From the NCBI RefSeq assembly GCF_023845585.1, contig NZ_JAMQHS010000002.1:1-64000 (forward strand): DNA of 64,000 bases, read 5' to 3'. The position numbers and the translations under genes were made by a program. Positions 17,148 to 26,185 of the stretch are shown here, piece by piece; position 1 is the stretch's first letter; the number at the start of each line of letters is the position of its first letter. The notes below the pieces were generated by a model. It ran no database searches. It had not been told where the DNA came from and worked only from the letters and a program-made list of their open reading frames with translations. The DNA is from Clostridium sp. CMCC3677. GTDB lineage: Bacteria > Bacillota > Clostridia > Clostridiales > Clostridiaceae.

Positions 17148-17180
17148 GCATACTGACTTATTATTTATTTTAATGTGCCT
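17148..17180 (+). repeat. Dispersed 33-nt intergenic element, copy 1
   Basis: It begins GCATACTGACTTATTATTT and ends AATGTGCCT. It is clearly related to copies at 53196 and 54127. Its 5' part can pair with CAGTATG at about 17126. Confidence 0.65.
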
Positions 17181-17359
17181 TAGCTAGAGGAATCTCTGGT
17201 TAATTCATATTTTATTTTTTTATCTAGATTTTAAAAAATTATTGATATTTTAAAGTATAAATACTACTTTAAAATTTAAGTCTTAATATTAAATTTAAAT
17301 TATAGAACAATATCAGTATTTGTTTAAAATTTAGAAAATTATTAAAAGGAGAGGTGAAT

Positions 17360-19174
17360 ATGAAAGAAAAAGATGATGAAAAAATTAGTATACTTTCATT
17401 TGCAGGTAATTATAAATATTTAACAATATTAGGATGTATCCTGTCAGGAATTAGTGCAATATTAGCACTTGTGCCATATTTATATATATGGAAGGTAGTA
17501 TATGAGATATTTATGGCATTGCCTAATATTAATAATGCGTCAAATATTGCATATTATGGTTGGATGGCAGTAGCTTTTTCAGTTGGAGCAATTTTAATAT
17601 ATTTTATAGCTCTTATGTGTACTCATTTATCAGCTTTTCGTGTGGCAAGAAATATGAGAAGTCAGGCACTTCATCATATAGTAAAATTACCACTTGGATA
17701 TTTTACAGAGAATGGAAGCGGTAAGCTTCGTAGAATAATTGATGAAAGTTCAGGGCAAACAGAAACATTTTTAGCACATCAATTACCAGATTTAGTAGGT
17801 GCAATTGTAACTCCAATTGCTATGTTAGTACTTTTATTAGCGTTTGATTGGAGATTAGGTATAATTAGCTTAATTCCTATTATTATATCATTTGTATTTT
17901 TAAGTAGAATGATGGGAGATAAAAGGAAATCAGCTGTAGAAGAATATCAGAATGCATTAGAGGATATGAACAATGAAGCTGTAGAATATATAAGAGGAAT
18001 TCCTGTAGTTAAGACATTTGGACAAAGTATATTTTCATTTAAGAATTTTCATGATGCAATTATGAGATATACAAAATGGACAGTAAATTATACTGTATCA
18101 CTTAGAATTCCTATGTGTAATTTTACTGTGGCTATTAATGGTATTTTTGTATTTTTAATTCCAGCTGGTATCTTATTAATTGCAAGTGCAGTAGATTATA
18201 AAGCATTTTTATTAAATTTTATATTTTATATTATATTTACTCCAATTATTACAATTATGGTCAATCGTATAATGTTCATGGGAGAAGGAACTATCATGGC
18301 TAAAGATTCAGTAAAACGTGTTTGGAATATATTAAATGAAGAAACATTAAATGAAACAAAAAATCCAAGAAAACCAAAGAATTCAACTATTGAATTTAAT
18401 AATGTTTCTTTTACTTACAAAGATGCAACTAAACCAGCAATTAAGAATTTATCATTTAAGATAAAGGAAGGATCAACAGTAGCATTTGTTGGGCCATCAG
18501 GAGGCGGTAAAACAACAGTTGCAAGTTTGATTCCAAGATTTTGGGATGTGGATACAGGAAGCATAACAATTGGTGGTGCAGATGTAAGAAATATTAAGAC
18601 AAAGGATTTAATGAATATGGTATCTTTTGTGTTCCAAGAAACAAATTTATTTAAAGAAAGCCTTTTTGAAAATATTAGATTATCAAAACCTAATGCTACA
18701 AGAGAAGAAGTATTAAAGGCTGCAAAAGCGGCACAATGTGAAGAAATATTTGAAAAATTTCCAGATGGAATGGATACAATTGTTGGAACTAAAGGAGTAT
18801 ATTTATCAGGAGGAGAAGCTCAACGTATTGCTTTAGCAAGAGCAATTTTAAAAGATGCTCCAATTGTACTTCTTGATGAAGCAACAGCCTTTGCAGATCC
18901 AGAGAATGAATATCAAATACAACTTGCTTTTGAAAATTTAACAAAGGGTAAAACTGTACTTATGATTGCACATAGGTTATCAACAATACAAAATTCAGAT
19001 TGCATTATGGTATTAAAAGATGGAGAAGCTATAGAGAAAGGTACTCATAGTGAGTTGATTAAAAATGGTGAAACTTATGCTTCAATGTGGAAAGATTATC
19101 AAAGTTCTATTACTTGGAGAGTAGAAAACTCTTATGTTGAAAATAAGAGAGAGGAGGGAGCTTTGAATGGTTAA
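17360..19174 (+). CDS. ABC transporter ATP-binding/permease half-transporter
   Basis: A 604-residue exporter-fold half transporter. About six membrane segments lie in residues 20-310 and a nucleotide-binding domain in about 340-590. That domain shows Walker A GPSGGGKTT, Q-loop FVFQET, signature LSGGEAQR and Walker B IVLLDEATAFADPENE. The DEATAFADPENE form recurs in YbtP/IrtA-like siderophore-linked exporter-fold importers, but drug export is equally possible. ATG 17360 sits behind AAGGAGAGG. GTG 17354 is too close to that site. It overlaps the next gene by 8 bases, so the two subunits form a translationally coupled heterodimer. Confidence 0.9.
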   Translation: MKEKDDEKISILSFAGNYKYLTILGCILSGISAILALVPYLYIWKVVYEIFMALPNINNASNIAYYGWMAVAFSVGAILIYFIALMCTHLSAFRVARNMRSQALHHIVKLPLGYFTENGSGKLRRIIDESSGQTETFLAHQLPDLVGAIVTPIAMLVLLLAFDWRLGIISLIPIIISFVFLSRMMGDKRKSAVEEYQNALEDMNNEAVEYIRGIPVVKTFGQSIFSFKNFHDAIMRYTKWTVNYTVSLRIPMCNFTVAINGIFVFLIPAGILLIASAVDYKAFLLNFIFYIIFTPIITIMVNRIMFMGEGTIMAKDSVKRVWNILNEETLNETKNPRKPKNSTIEFNNVSFTYKDATKPAIKNLSFKIKEGSTVAFVGPSGGGKTTVASLIPRFWDVDTGSITIGGADVRNIKTKDLMNMVSFVFQETNLFKESLFENIRLSKPNATREEVLKAAKAAQCEEIFEKFPDGMDTIVGTKGVYLSGGEAQRIALARAILKDAPIVLLDEATAFADPENEYQIQLAFENLTKGKTVLMIAHRLSTIQNSDCIMVLKDGEAIEKGTHSELIKNGETYASMWKDYQSSITWRVENSYVENKREEGALNG

Positions 19175-20915
19175 TTATTTGAGATATAAATTTGCATTAA
19201 GTGAACAAGGGGCAAAGGATTTAATTAAAGCAAGTATTGCTTGTACTTTAACAAATATAAGTTTAATGTTTCCAATTGGAATTATATATATTCTTTTAAA
19301 GGAAATGATAGATCCTATATTAAATGGAGGAAATCCATCGTTTAATTTAGGAAAATATATAGTTCTTTCAATAGTAGTATTAATTCTTATATTTGTATTC
19401 CAATATTTTCAATATAATAAAACATTTTTTGCTTCATATACAGAAAGTGCTAATAAGAGAATATCTTTGGCGGAACAATTAAGAAAATTACCTTTATCTT
19501 TTTTTGGTAAAAAAGATTTATCAGATTTAACAACAACTATAATGGGAGATTGTGCAGGTCTTGAAACAGCTTTTTCTCACTATATTCCTGAATTAATAGG
19601 TGCTGTATTATCTGTCATTATTGCGTCGATTGGTTTGTTTGTTATGGACTGGAAATTATCAATAGCACTTTTATGGGTTATACCAGTAGCATTTATAATT
19701 GTAGTTATTGGTAAGGCACAACAAGATAAAGTAAATAATATAAATAAACAAATAAAGCTTGATTATAATGATAATATTCAAGAATGTATTGAAACAATTC
19801 GTGAACTTAAAGCTAATAATAAAAGTAATAGTTATCTAAAAGAATTAGATAAAAAACTAAAAAAATCTGAGAGTATTCAAATTAAAGCAGAACTTAATAC
19901 GGCAATGTTTGTTGTTTCAGCACAGATGTTATTAAAGATTGGAATTGCAACAGTTGTACTAGTTGGAGGAATGAGTTTATTAAAAGGAGAGACGGATTTA
20001 CTTACTTTTATTATGTTTTTAATTGCTGCTTCTAGAATATTTGATCCTCTTTCTTCATCACTTATTAATCTTGCAGCTATATTTAGTACATTACTTCAAA
20101 TAAAGCGTATGCAAGAAATTGAAGGTCAAAAGATTCAAACAGGAATAGATAATGCCACATACAATGGATATGATATGTGCTTTGAGAATGTTGGATTTTC
20201 TTATAATGATAATGAACAAGTCTTAAATAATGTATCATTTATAGCAAAGCAAGGAGAAATTACTGCATTAGTAGGTCCAAGCGGTGGAGGTAAAAGTACT
20301 GCAGCTAAGTTAGCAGCAAGATTTTGGGATATTGATAAAGGCACAATTACTTTAGGTGGTACTGATATTTCACAGGTTGATCCTGAACATTTGCTTAAAA
20401 ATTATTCTATAGTATTTCAAGACGTAGTTTTATTTAATAACACTGTTATGGAAAATATTCGTATAGGTAAAAGAAATGCTACAGATGAAGAGGTTATTAA
20501 AGCAGCTAAGGCTGCAAGATGTGAGGAATTCATATCTAAAATGCCACAAGGATATAAGACTATTATTGGTGAAAATGGTTGTACATTATCTGGAGGAGAA
20601 AGGCAAAGGTTGTCTATTGCAAGAGCATTATTAAAGGATGCTCCAGTTGTACTCCTTGATGAGGCAACAGCGTCACTTGATGTAGAAAATGAGACAAAAA
20701 TCCAAGAAGCAATTAGTGAACTTGTTAAGAATAAAACAGTTCTTGTAATTGCTCATAGAATGAGGACAGTAGCAGGAGCTGATAAAATCGTTGTCTTAAG
20801 TGATGGACATGTAGCAGAAATGGGATCACCAAAAGAATTATTAAATAATGATGGAATTTATACTAACATGGTAAGACTACAAAAGAAAAGTAGTGAATGG
20901 AAGTTAATTAAGTAA
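19167..20915 (+). CDS. ABC transporter ATP-binding/permease half-transporter (partner)
   Basis: A 582-residue partner of the preceding half transporter. The membrane domain covers about residues 20-310. The ATPase domain shows Walker A GPSGGGKST, signature LSGGERQR, Walker B VVLLDEATASLD and the switch His in VIAHRM. Both ATPase sites of the heterodimer look intact. GAGGAGGGA lies 8 bases before ATG 19167. The AraC regulator at 15990 is the probable controller. Confidence 0.9.
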   Translation: MVNYLRYKFALSEQGAKDLIKASIACTLTNISLMFPIGIIYILLKEMIDPILNGGNPSFNLGKYIVLSIVVLILIFVFQYFQYNKTFFASYTESANKRISLAEQLRKLPLSFFGKKDLSDLTTTIMGDCAGLETAFSHYIPELIGAVLSVIIASIGLFVMDWKLSIALLWVIPVAFIIVVIGKAQQDKVNNINKQIKLDYNDNIQECIETIRELKANNKSNSYLKELDKKLKKSESIQIKAELNTAMFVVSAQMLLKIGIATVVLVGGMSLLKGETDLLTFIMFLIAASRIFDPLSSSLINLAAIFSTLLQIKRMQEIEGQKIQTGIDNATYNGYDMCFENVGFSYNDNEQVLNNVSFIAKQGEITALVGPSGGGKSTAAKLAARFWDIDKGTITLGGTDISQVDPEHLLKNYSIVFQDVVLFNNTVMENIRIGKRNATDEEVIKAAKAARCEEFISKMPQGYKTIIGENGCTLSGGERQRLSIARALLKDAPVVLLDEATASLDVENETKIQEAISELVKNKTVLVIAHRMRTVAGADKIVVLSDGHVAEMGSPKELLNNDGIYTNMVRLQKKSSEWKLIK

Positions 20916-20978
20916 TTCTAATGCCAGTTCGCCTTATACTAGAATATTAACACTTTTTTAAAATACAGTGATAAATTA

Positions 20979-21015
20979 AAAAGCCAATGCTTAATAATAC
21001 TAAGCATTGGCTTAA
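20979..21015 (-). terminator. Terminator hairpin between convergent genes
   Basis: AAGCCAATGCTTA pairs perfectly with TAAGCATTGGCTT. The T-run is on the minus-strand side, so it serves the metallophosphoesterase gene. The hairpin is nearly identical to that in the dispersed repeats at 32129 and 52693. Confidence 0.8.
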
Positions 21016-21018
21016 AAA

Positions 21019-21897
21019 TTAAAAAAAAGTCTTGTCTATTTTAAATTCATCAAGTTTTTTACCTTTTGAGCTTATTGCACATACTTTTATACAATCTGAA
21101 TCTATATCTACGACTAAAAAATGATATATAGCAATAGGGGGTACTATAACTCCTTGTTTACTTTTATATTTATCACGAAGTTTTTCACCACCACCACCTG
21201 CAATTACTTGAATGATCTCTCTTTCGTAAGCAAATTTTCCGTTATTAAATGAATTATTAATTATTCTTCTAGAATAATTATGTTCATGTCCGGAGAAAAC
21301 TATATCTATATCATATTTATCAATTATTTTCCAAAAATAATCTCTATATTCAGGATATAAATCAAGACAGTGACCAAGATGAGCTCCTGTAGGAAATGCT
21401 GGTGAATGTACAAAAACAAGCTTATTTTTCTTATATTCAGAGACTTTTTTTTCAAACCAGTTAAGTTGAACTTTATCAATTTTATGGGTTGATCCATAGT
21501 GAAAAGCATTAAGTACTATAATTCTAGTATCATCAAAATCTATATAATAAACTGTCTTATTATATTCATCAAGAAATTCACTAGGTTTTAAATCACTATA
21601 AATAGTACTAAAGATTTTTTCAAATCTATCATCTATAGGCTCTATATTAACTTCATGGTTACCTACTACAGGTATCAATGGTTTATCTGGATGATATTTT
21701 TCTATTAAGTTTCTTAATCTATTTAATTGAAAGGTTAGTACTTCCTCTTTACAACTTCCAGCTACAGTATCTCCACACATTACAATAAATTCAGGCTCAG
21801 GATCTAATTTGCATGTCTCGTTCATTATTTCTTTTAATACTTTTTCATTTATACCATTTTTTTTGCCTTTTGAGTCACTAAAAATTATAAATCTCAT
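21019..21897 (-). CDS. Calcineurin-like metallophosphoesterase
   Basis: A 292-residue protein of the calcineurin/purple-acid-phosphatase fold. Metal motifs in order are FSDSKG (Asp8), VMCGDT (about 39-44), VVGNHEVN (about 98-105), VFVHSPAF and FSGHEHNYSRR. The first motif lacks the His of the usual D-x-H, as in purple acid phosphatases. No signal peptide or membrane segment is seen, so the enzyme is probably cytoplasmic with an unknown phosphate-ester substrate. GAGGAG precedes the start. The kinase-like gene follows upstream in the same orientation with a 43-base gap, suggesting a two-gene unit. Confidence 0.88.
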   Translation of the reverse strand: MRFIIFSDSKGKKNGINEKVLKEIMNETCKLDPEPEFIVMCGDTVAGSCKEEVLTFQLNRLRNLIEKYHPDKPLIPVVGNHEVNIEPIDDRFEKIFSTIYSDLKPSEFLDEYNKTVYYIDFDDTRIIVLNAFHYGSTHKIDKVQLNWFEKKVSEYKKNKLVFVHSPAFPTGAHLGHCLDLYPEYRDYFWKIIDKYDIDIVFSGHEHNYSRRIINNSFNNGKFAYEREIIQVIAGGGGEKLRDKYKSKQGVIVPPIAIYHFLVVDIDSDCIKVCAISSKGKKLDEFKIDKTFF

Positions 21898-21940
21898 TTT
21901 TTCTCCTCTTATAATAGTAATTGATTAATTTAATGATAAT

Positions 21941-22483
21941 TTACTTAGAGTAATTTAACCATTTAGTATAAATATTAGGTCTATTAGTTTTTACAAAATC
22001 TAAAAATTGTTTTTTATAACCAAGTTTTTGTAAGCTTCTAATAATTAAATATGGGTATATAGTTTTCTTTTTCATAGCTCTAGCAGTATCAATGAGTCTT
22101 ATTTCATTTGATGATGTCAGAAAAATATGAAATAGTGCTGCATCCAATCGGGAATATCCTACCAAGTTCATAGCTTCATAAATTTCAATAATCTTATTTG
22201 AAATATTTCCAGTAAGGCAATGTGTTGATAAGTATTTATCTAACTCAATACCATCTATATATTCACGTATAATATAATCTTCACCAAATGAATAAAGTCT
22301 TGGAAAATGAGAATCTATTTGAGCCATAGCCAAAGTTTCTATTTCATCATGGCAAACTTGTTTTCTTTTAAAAACTTTTATACATTTATGTGAGTCAATT
22401 TTGTATACTTTACCTTGAGTTCCAGCGCCTAAAAATTTCAAGTGTTTTATATTGAATCCAGCATATAGTTTAATAATAATCAC
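21941..22483 (-). CDS. Small protein-kinase-like protein
   Basis: A protein of about 180 residues with the N-lobe signature LGAGTQGKVYKID followed by CIKVFK (ATP-binding Lys). A helix contains DEIETLAMAQ (possible Glu) and a hinge REYIDGIELDKYL. The catalytic-loop region reads SRLDAALFHIFLTSS and the metal-binding region RLIDTARAM, so the Asp positions exist but HRD and DFG are degenerate. It is far shorter than a full kinase (about 250-300). It may be a lipopolysaccharide-kinase/RIO-like small-molecule kinase. The start is uncertain: GTG 22483 lies inside AGGTGA and an ATT lies just behind. Confidence 0.65.
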   Translation of the reverse strand: MIIIKLYAGFNIKHLKFLGAGTQGKVYKIDSHKCIKVFKRKQVCHDEIETLAMAQIDSHFPRLYSFGEDYIIREYIDGIELDKYLSTHCLTGNISNKIIEIYEAMNLVGYSRLDAALFHIFLTSSNEIRLIDTARAMKKKTIYPYLIIRSLQKLGYKKQFLDFVKTNRPNIYTKWLNYSK

Positions 22484-22658
22484 CTAATCATATAGTAATA
22501 TAAGATTAATATATGATTAAGAATAATTTTTTGATTAATATATTTATTTTTTATTTTTCACATCAGGAAAATTAGTATTTCCTTTTTAGACACGTTATGT
22601 GATAAAATATCAAGATATATAGCCATTAGAAAAACGAAGGAGGAAAAAAGAAAACTTT

Positions 22659-23075
22659 ATGAAGAAATTTTTGAGTGAATTTAAACAATTTGCACTAAAA
22701 GGAAGTGTAATTGACTTAGCAGTTGGTGTATTAATAGGTGGTGCATTTCAAGGAATAGTAAAATCATTAACAAATGATATAATATCACCAATAATAGGGG
22801 TGTTTGCCAACAAGGATTTTAGTGATTTAACATTAGAAATTTTTAGTGTAAGTATTAAATATGGCTCTTTTATAACTGCAGTCATAAATTTTTTAATTAT
22901 GGCATTTTTAATATTTTTACTTGTTAAAGGTGTAAACAAATTAAGTGATTTAGGAATAAAAAATAAAGTTGAAGAAGTAAAAGAACCTACAAATAAAGAA
23001 TGTCCTTTTTGTTGTAGTGAAATTGACATAAAAGCCACTCGTTGTCCTAAATGTACATCTCAGTTAGAAGAATAA
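22659..23075 (+). CDS. mscL: Large-conductance mechanosensitive channel with zinc-ribbon tail
   Basis: A 138-residue protein. Two membrane helices (about 15-45 and 66-90) carry [20 protein letters not shown], the pore-lining TM1 of MscL. The channel releases solutes on hypo-osmotic shock. After about residue 105 the protein ends in a four-Cys ribbon, [20 protein letters not shown], instead of the plain helical bundle. This tail is seen in some Firmicute MscL proteins. GGAGGAAA precedes the ATG. Confidence 0.95.
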   Translation: MKKFLSEFKQFALKGSVIDLAVGVLIGGAFQGIVKSLTNDIISPIIGVFANKDFSDLTLEIFSVSIKYGSFITAVINFLIMAFLIFLLVKGVNKLSDLGIKNKVEEVKEPTNKECPFCCSEIDIKATRCPKCTSQLEE

Positions 23076-23099
23076 AATTTAAATTATTAATAGGATTTT

Positions 23100-23140
23100 A
23101 TTAAAGGTACATGTATTTAATATGTGTACCTTTAATAAAT
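23100..23140 (+). terminator. Terminator of mscL
   Basis: ATTAAAGGTACA (23100-23111) pairs with TGTACCTTTAAT (23125-23136). Confidence 0.7.
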
Positions 23141-23202
23141 TATGAAGTTAAAAATGTTATATTAATAATAGCAAGTTAAATTTTACCATGATAATATATT
23201 TA

Positions 23203-23931
23203 TTATTTCAAGAATTGATTAGTTCTGCCCATATTGTAGGCAAGCTTTATTATTGACTTTTCTTCTTCAGACATTTTTTTATTATACATTTTTTCAAATT
23301 GAGCAAATAATCCCTTAGTATTAACGTCTTGCTTAGGCTTTGAAATTCTTTTTGTACTAATATTATTATAGGTACTAGCTTCTATTTCAGGAGTATAAAG
23401 TTTTTTAAATATTTCAGCAGTATAATAAGCATCATTAAACGCATCGTGAAAATCTTCTTTAATAGGAATATTAAAAAATTCAACAGCAGATCTTAAGCCG
23501 ATTCTGGTTCCCTTGGGAGTTTTTATATATTTTGAAGCGATTTTTTGAACATCGATATATTTTTTAAAGTTATCTATTGAGCTTAAATTGTGAAATTTTA
23601 TATTTTTCATAAGTTCTTTAATGTCAGAAGTTCCCCAAATACATAATGTAAATTCTTCATCACTAATAAAATTTACGAAATCATTATATACATCAGGAAA
23701 ATAATTATGTAAATTTACCATTGCAGTTGTTATTTTAGTTAAGTTTTCTATATAAGGATGAATTTCTGTATGAATAGTAGGTTTAACTAATCTATTAAAG
23801 GTTGAAGTTATTTCTAAGTCATTATTAAGTTTTAGTGCTCCAATTTGGATTATTTCAAAAGTAAGTTTGGAAGCATTGGCGTCCTTTGACTGTTGTTGAT
23901 TAAATTCTAAATCATATACTATATAGTTCAT
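23203..23931 (-). CDS. 3'-5' exonuclease (DEDDh family, KapD-like)
   Basis: A 242-residue nuclease. DEDDh residues are visible as YDLEFN (Asp/Glu near residue 6), the IQIGALKL strand, WGTSDIKEL (second Asp) and HDAFNDAYYTAEIF (His and final Asp). The C-terminal 60 residues are Lys-rich and poorly conserved. Relatives include the sporulation-kinase inhibitor KapD and oligoribonuclease-like enzymes, and the true substrate is unknown. The start MNYIVYDLEF at 23931 has AAAGGACGG before it and removes a 17-residue non-conserved extension. Confidence 0.85.
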   Translation of the reverse strand: MNYIVYDLEFNQQQSKDANASKLTFEIIQIGALKLNNDLEITSTFNRLVKPTIHTEIHPYIENLTKITTAMVNLHNYFPDVYNDFVNFISDEEFTLCIWGTSDIKELMKNIKFHNLSSIDNFKKYIDVQKIASKYIKTPKGTRIGLRSAVEFFNIPIKEDFHDAFNDAYYTAEIFKKLYTPEIEASTYNNISTKRISKPKQDVNTKGLFAQFEKMYNKKMSEEEKSIIKLAYNMGRTNQFLK

Positions 23932-24040
23932 TATATTTACCGTCCTTTTATATCTCGTATATATTAATATTAGTATAACCACTATAAAAATAAAATCTAT
24001 AAATACAAATTTATTAAATAAACTACAGGAGTGAAAGAAT

Positions 24041-24090
24041 AAAAAAATGCTATATAAGGAGTAATATTTAATAATACTTCTTATATAGCA
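24041..24090 (-). terminator. Terminator of the isopeptide-domain gene
   Basis: TGCTATATAAG and its partner CTTATATAGCA form a long stem with an AGTA/TACT extension. A T7 run lies on the minus-strand side. Confidence 0.8.
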
Positions 24091-24178
24091 CTAAATTGAG
24101 ATTTTACATTCTATTATAGTTTTAAGCTAATAACAAAATAATATATTTAATAATCTGAGATTCTTTGTTTTAATACAA

Positions 24179-25105
24179 TTATACAATTACTTTTTGAGCA
24201 CTACTAAGAATAGGAGCTGCTGGAGTTAAATTAGTTGTTATAACGAAATCTGGTGAAGTACATACTGTTGAAGCAGTTCCACCTGATGGTGTATAAACAA
24301 GTTTTGCAGTTGCATCACTATTAACAAAATCATCAGTTACATCAGCGATGTTAGTACCTGTCTTTGCTGGTACTTCAATATAAACTGTGTTATTCTTCAT
24401 GTTTTGGCTTTGAGTAAATTTAATAGTTATAACATTACCAACAATTGTAGCTACAGTTGGAGTAACTGGAGTTTGAGCTGCATCTCCAATATATACCTTT
24501 ATATTTGCTTCAGGTCCAGGAACAAGGTGGCTTTCAGCAGTTATAACTATTTCATATTCTAATTCAGTAGTTTCCATACTGCCTATACCAGGAATATTAG
24601 CCATAAGGTATAAATCTTTGTTAGGAGCTTTTTCTACAGTATAGGCACTTCCAAATCCAAATAGATTACATTTTCCAAAGGTATTAAGTGTTGCTTCAGC
24701 AGTAGTAGTAGATAATTCAGTACCAGTTGCATTTAATGCTTTAATAGTTGCGATATTTTTTAATGGAGTACCTGCAGCAGCAGCAGCAGCTATAGCAGCA
24801 AGTAAAGTATCAGCATTTGTTACAGTAACAGGAATTGAAGCTTTTACTTTTTTTATTGCAGTAAGATTTCCTACTATTGTGTTGTCAAGAGCTAATGCTA
24901 TACTAGTTGCTGTAGAAGTATCAGTGACTCCAGCAGTAGTTGCTGTAGTACTATCATTTATATAAATTTTAGCTGGTTTTGTAGTTGTATTATAAGATAA
25001 ACCTGCAGCTAATGGATCAGTAATAGTTATTTCGTCAAATGTTGTATTTACTGGGATATTAAATATAACATCAAATTGTAATATTGAACCGGTTGAAATA
25101 CGCAT
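24179..25105 (-). CDS. Adhesin-like beta-sandwich protein (isopeptide-forming fimbrial type), no signal peptide
   Basis: A 308-residue Thr/Ala-rich protein. FDVIFNIPVNTTFDEITITD, DPLAAGLSY and the later LEYEIVITAESH resemble the isopeptide-forming/DUF11-type beta-sandwich domains of surface adhesins and fimbrial backbones. It has no signal peptide, no LPxTG and no membrane anchor, which is unusual for a cell-surface adhesin and would fit assembly on a spore from the mother cell. GGGAGG precedes the ATG. About 70 bases upstream a CATATTATA (25173-25181, minus) resembles a late sporulation sigma -10 element, but no convincing -35 accompanies it. Confidence 0.65.
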   Translation of the reverse strand: MRISTGSILQFDVIFNIPVNTTFDEITITDPLAAGLSYNTTTKPAKIYINDSTTATTAGVTDTSTATSIALALDNTIVGNLTAIKKVKASIPVTVTNADTLLAAIAAAAAAGTPLKNIATIKALNATGTELSTTTAEATLNTFGKCNLFGFGSAYTVEKAPNKDLYLMANIPGIGSMETTELEYEIVITAESHLVPGPEANIKVYIGDAAQTPVTPTVATIVGNVITIKFTQSQNMKNNTVYIEVPAKTGTNIADVTDDFVNSDATAKLVYTPSGGTASTVCTSPDFVITTNLTPAAPILSSAQKVIV

Positions 25106-25233
25106 TTTTTATCCTCCCTATATATTAAGTTAGTTTAATTAATAATTAATTTTGTTTGAATAATTATTAATATATAATATGATTATTTATTAAATATTGA
25201 TACACAATACATATAAAACAAAATTTTACTTTT

Positions 25234-26058
25234 TTACATAATAGTCATTGAACTTGAATGTATATTTTTGAAGTTTTGGGAATCAAAAGAAATAATTAAT
25301 TTTGATGGAATATTATTATCACATTTTGGAATATTGCTTATATTAAAAAGTACATCATTATCTATTTTCTTTGCATACACTTTAAAAGGTTTATTATTTA
25401 ATTTAGCAGTAACACAGGATATATCAGAAATAAAACCTATAGGTGTTGAATATTTATAAATCATATTATTTACAGGTGCACAACCAGTATTTTCTATTTC
25501 TATCTTTCCACAATTAGAATCAGTATTTATTTGTAAAATAGCTTGGTCAACAGTAATTATCAAAGGCATATTATCTTCCTCAATAAAAGGCTCATTTGAT
25601 GATAGGGGAGATAAAAGATTTATATAATTACTGATAGATGAATTAATTAAGTTTTTGAAGATAGCTTTAATGTAAAATACAACATCTAACTTTTCATTTG
25701 GTTCTAATTTACATAAACATACACAGTTGTCATTAAAATTGTCACAGGAATATACTTCTTTTGTATTAGAATTGATTAAAGAACCTGGGATGAATTTAAA
25801 ATTGCTGTCATTTGAAAATTTCAATTTTAAAGGATAAATAGTACTATTACTTTCATTTTTAAAAATTAAATTTACTGATATTATATCATTAGTTTTGATT
25901 TTAAAATTAGAGGACAAATTATAATTATTATTATTGCTAAAATATAATTGTTTAGGACAATTTTCATAAAATGGAATATTAAATTCTACAGGTAGATACT
26001 CATCAGTGGAAGTAGAAATGACAGGATTAATTTTGATTTGTTTTTTTAATTTAAGCAT
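25234..26058 (-). CDS. DUF11-like beta-sandwich protein, possible spore/surface component
   Basis: A 274-residue protein. NDIISVNLIFKNESNSTIYP and NEKLDVVFYIKAIFKN are DUF11-like (a conserved repeat in surface and spore-appendage proteins). ILQINTDSNCGKIEIENTG suggests a second copy. Several Cys pairs occur (CDNFNDNCVCLC). There is no signal peptide or anchor. It lies upstream of, and in the same orientation as, the isopeptide-type gene (128-base gap) and diverges from the Gly-rich gene at 26186. The function is inferred from context only. Confidence 0.6.
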   Translation of the reverse strand: MLKLKKQIKINPVISTSTDEYLPVEFNIPFYENCPKQLYFSNNNNYNLSSNFKIKTNDIISVNLIFKNESNSTIYPLKLKFSNDSNFKFIPGSLINSNTKEVYSCDNFNDNCVCLCKLEPNEKLDVVFYIKAIFKNLINSSISNYINLLSPLSSNEPFIEEDNMPLIITVDQAILQINTDSNCGKIEIENTGCAPVNNMIYKYSTPIGFISDISCVTAKLNNKPFKVYAKKIDNDVLFNISNIPKCDNNIPSKLIISFDSQNFKNIHSSSMTIM

Positions 26059-26185
26059 ATTTTTCTCCTTAAATTTTTAATACTTACAGTATATTCATAT
26101 ACAACTAATTGGGGATTTTATGAATACAAGTAAGTTGTTATTTCATAATATGAAGTAATAAGTGATTAATAGAAAGGAATTTTAT

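Noticed and set aside
22748-23038. 96-codon minus-strand frame
   Set aside because: Antisense to mscL.
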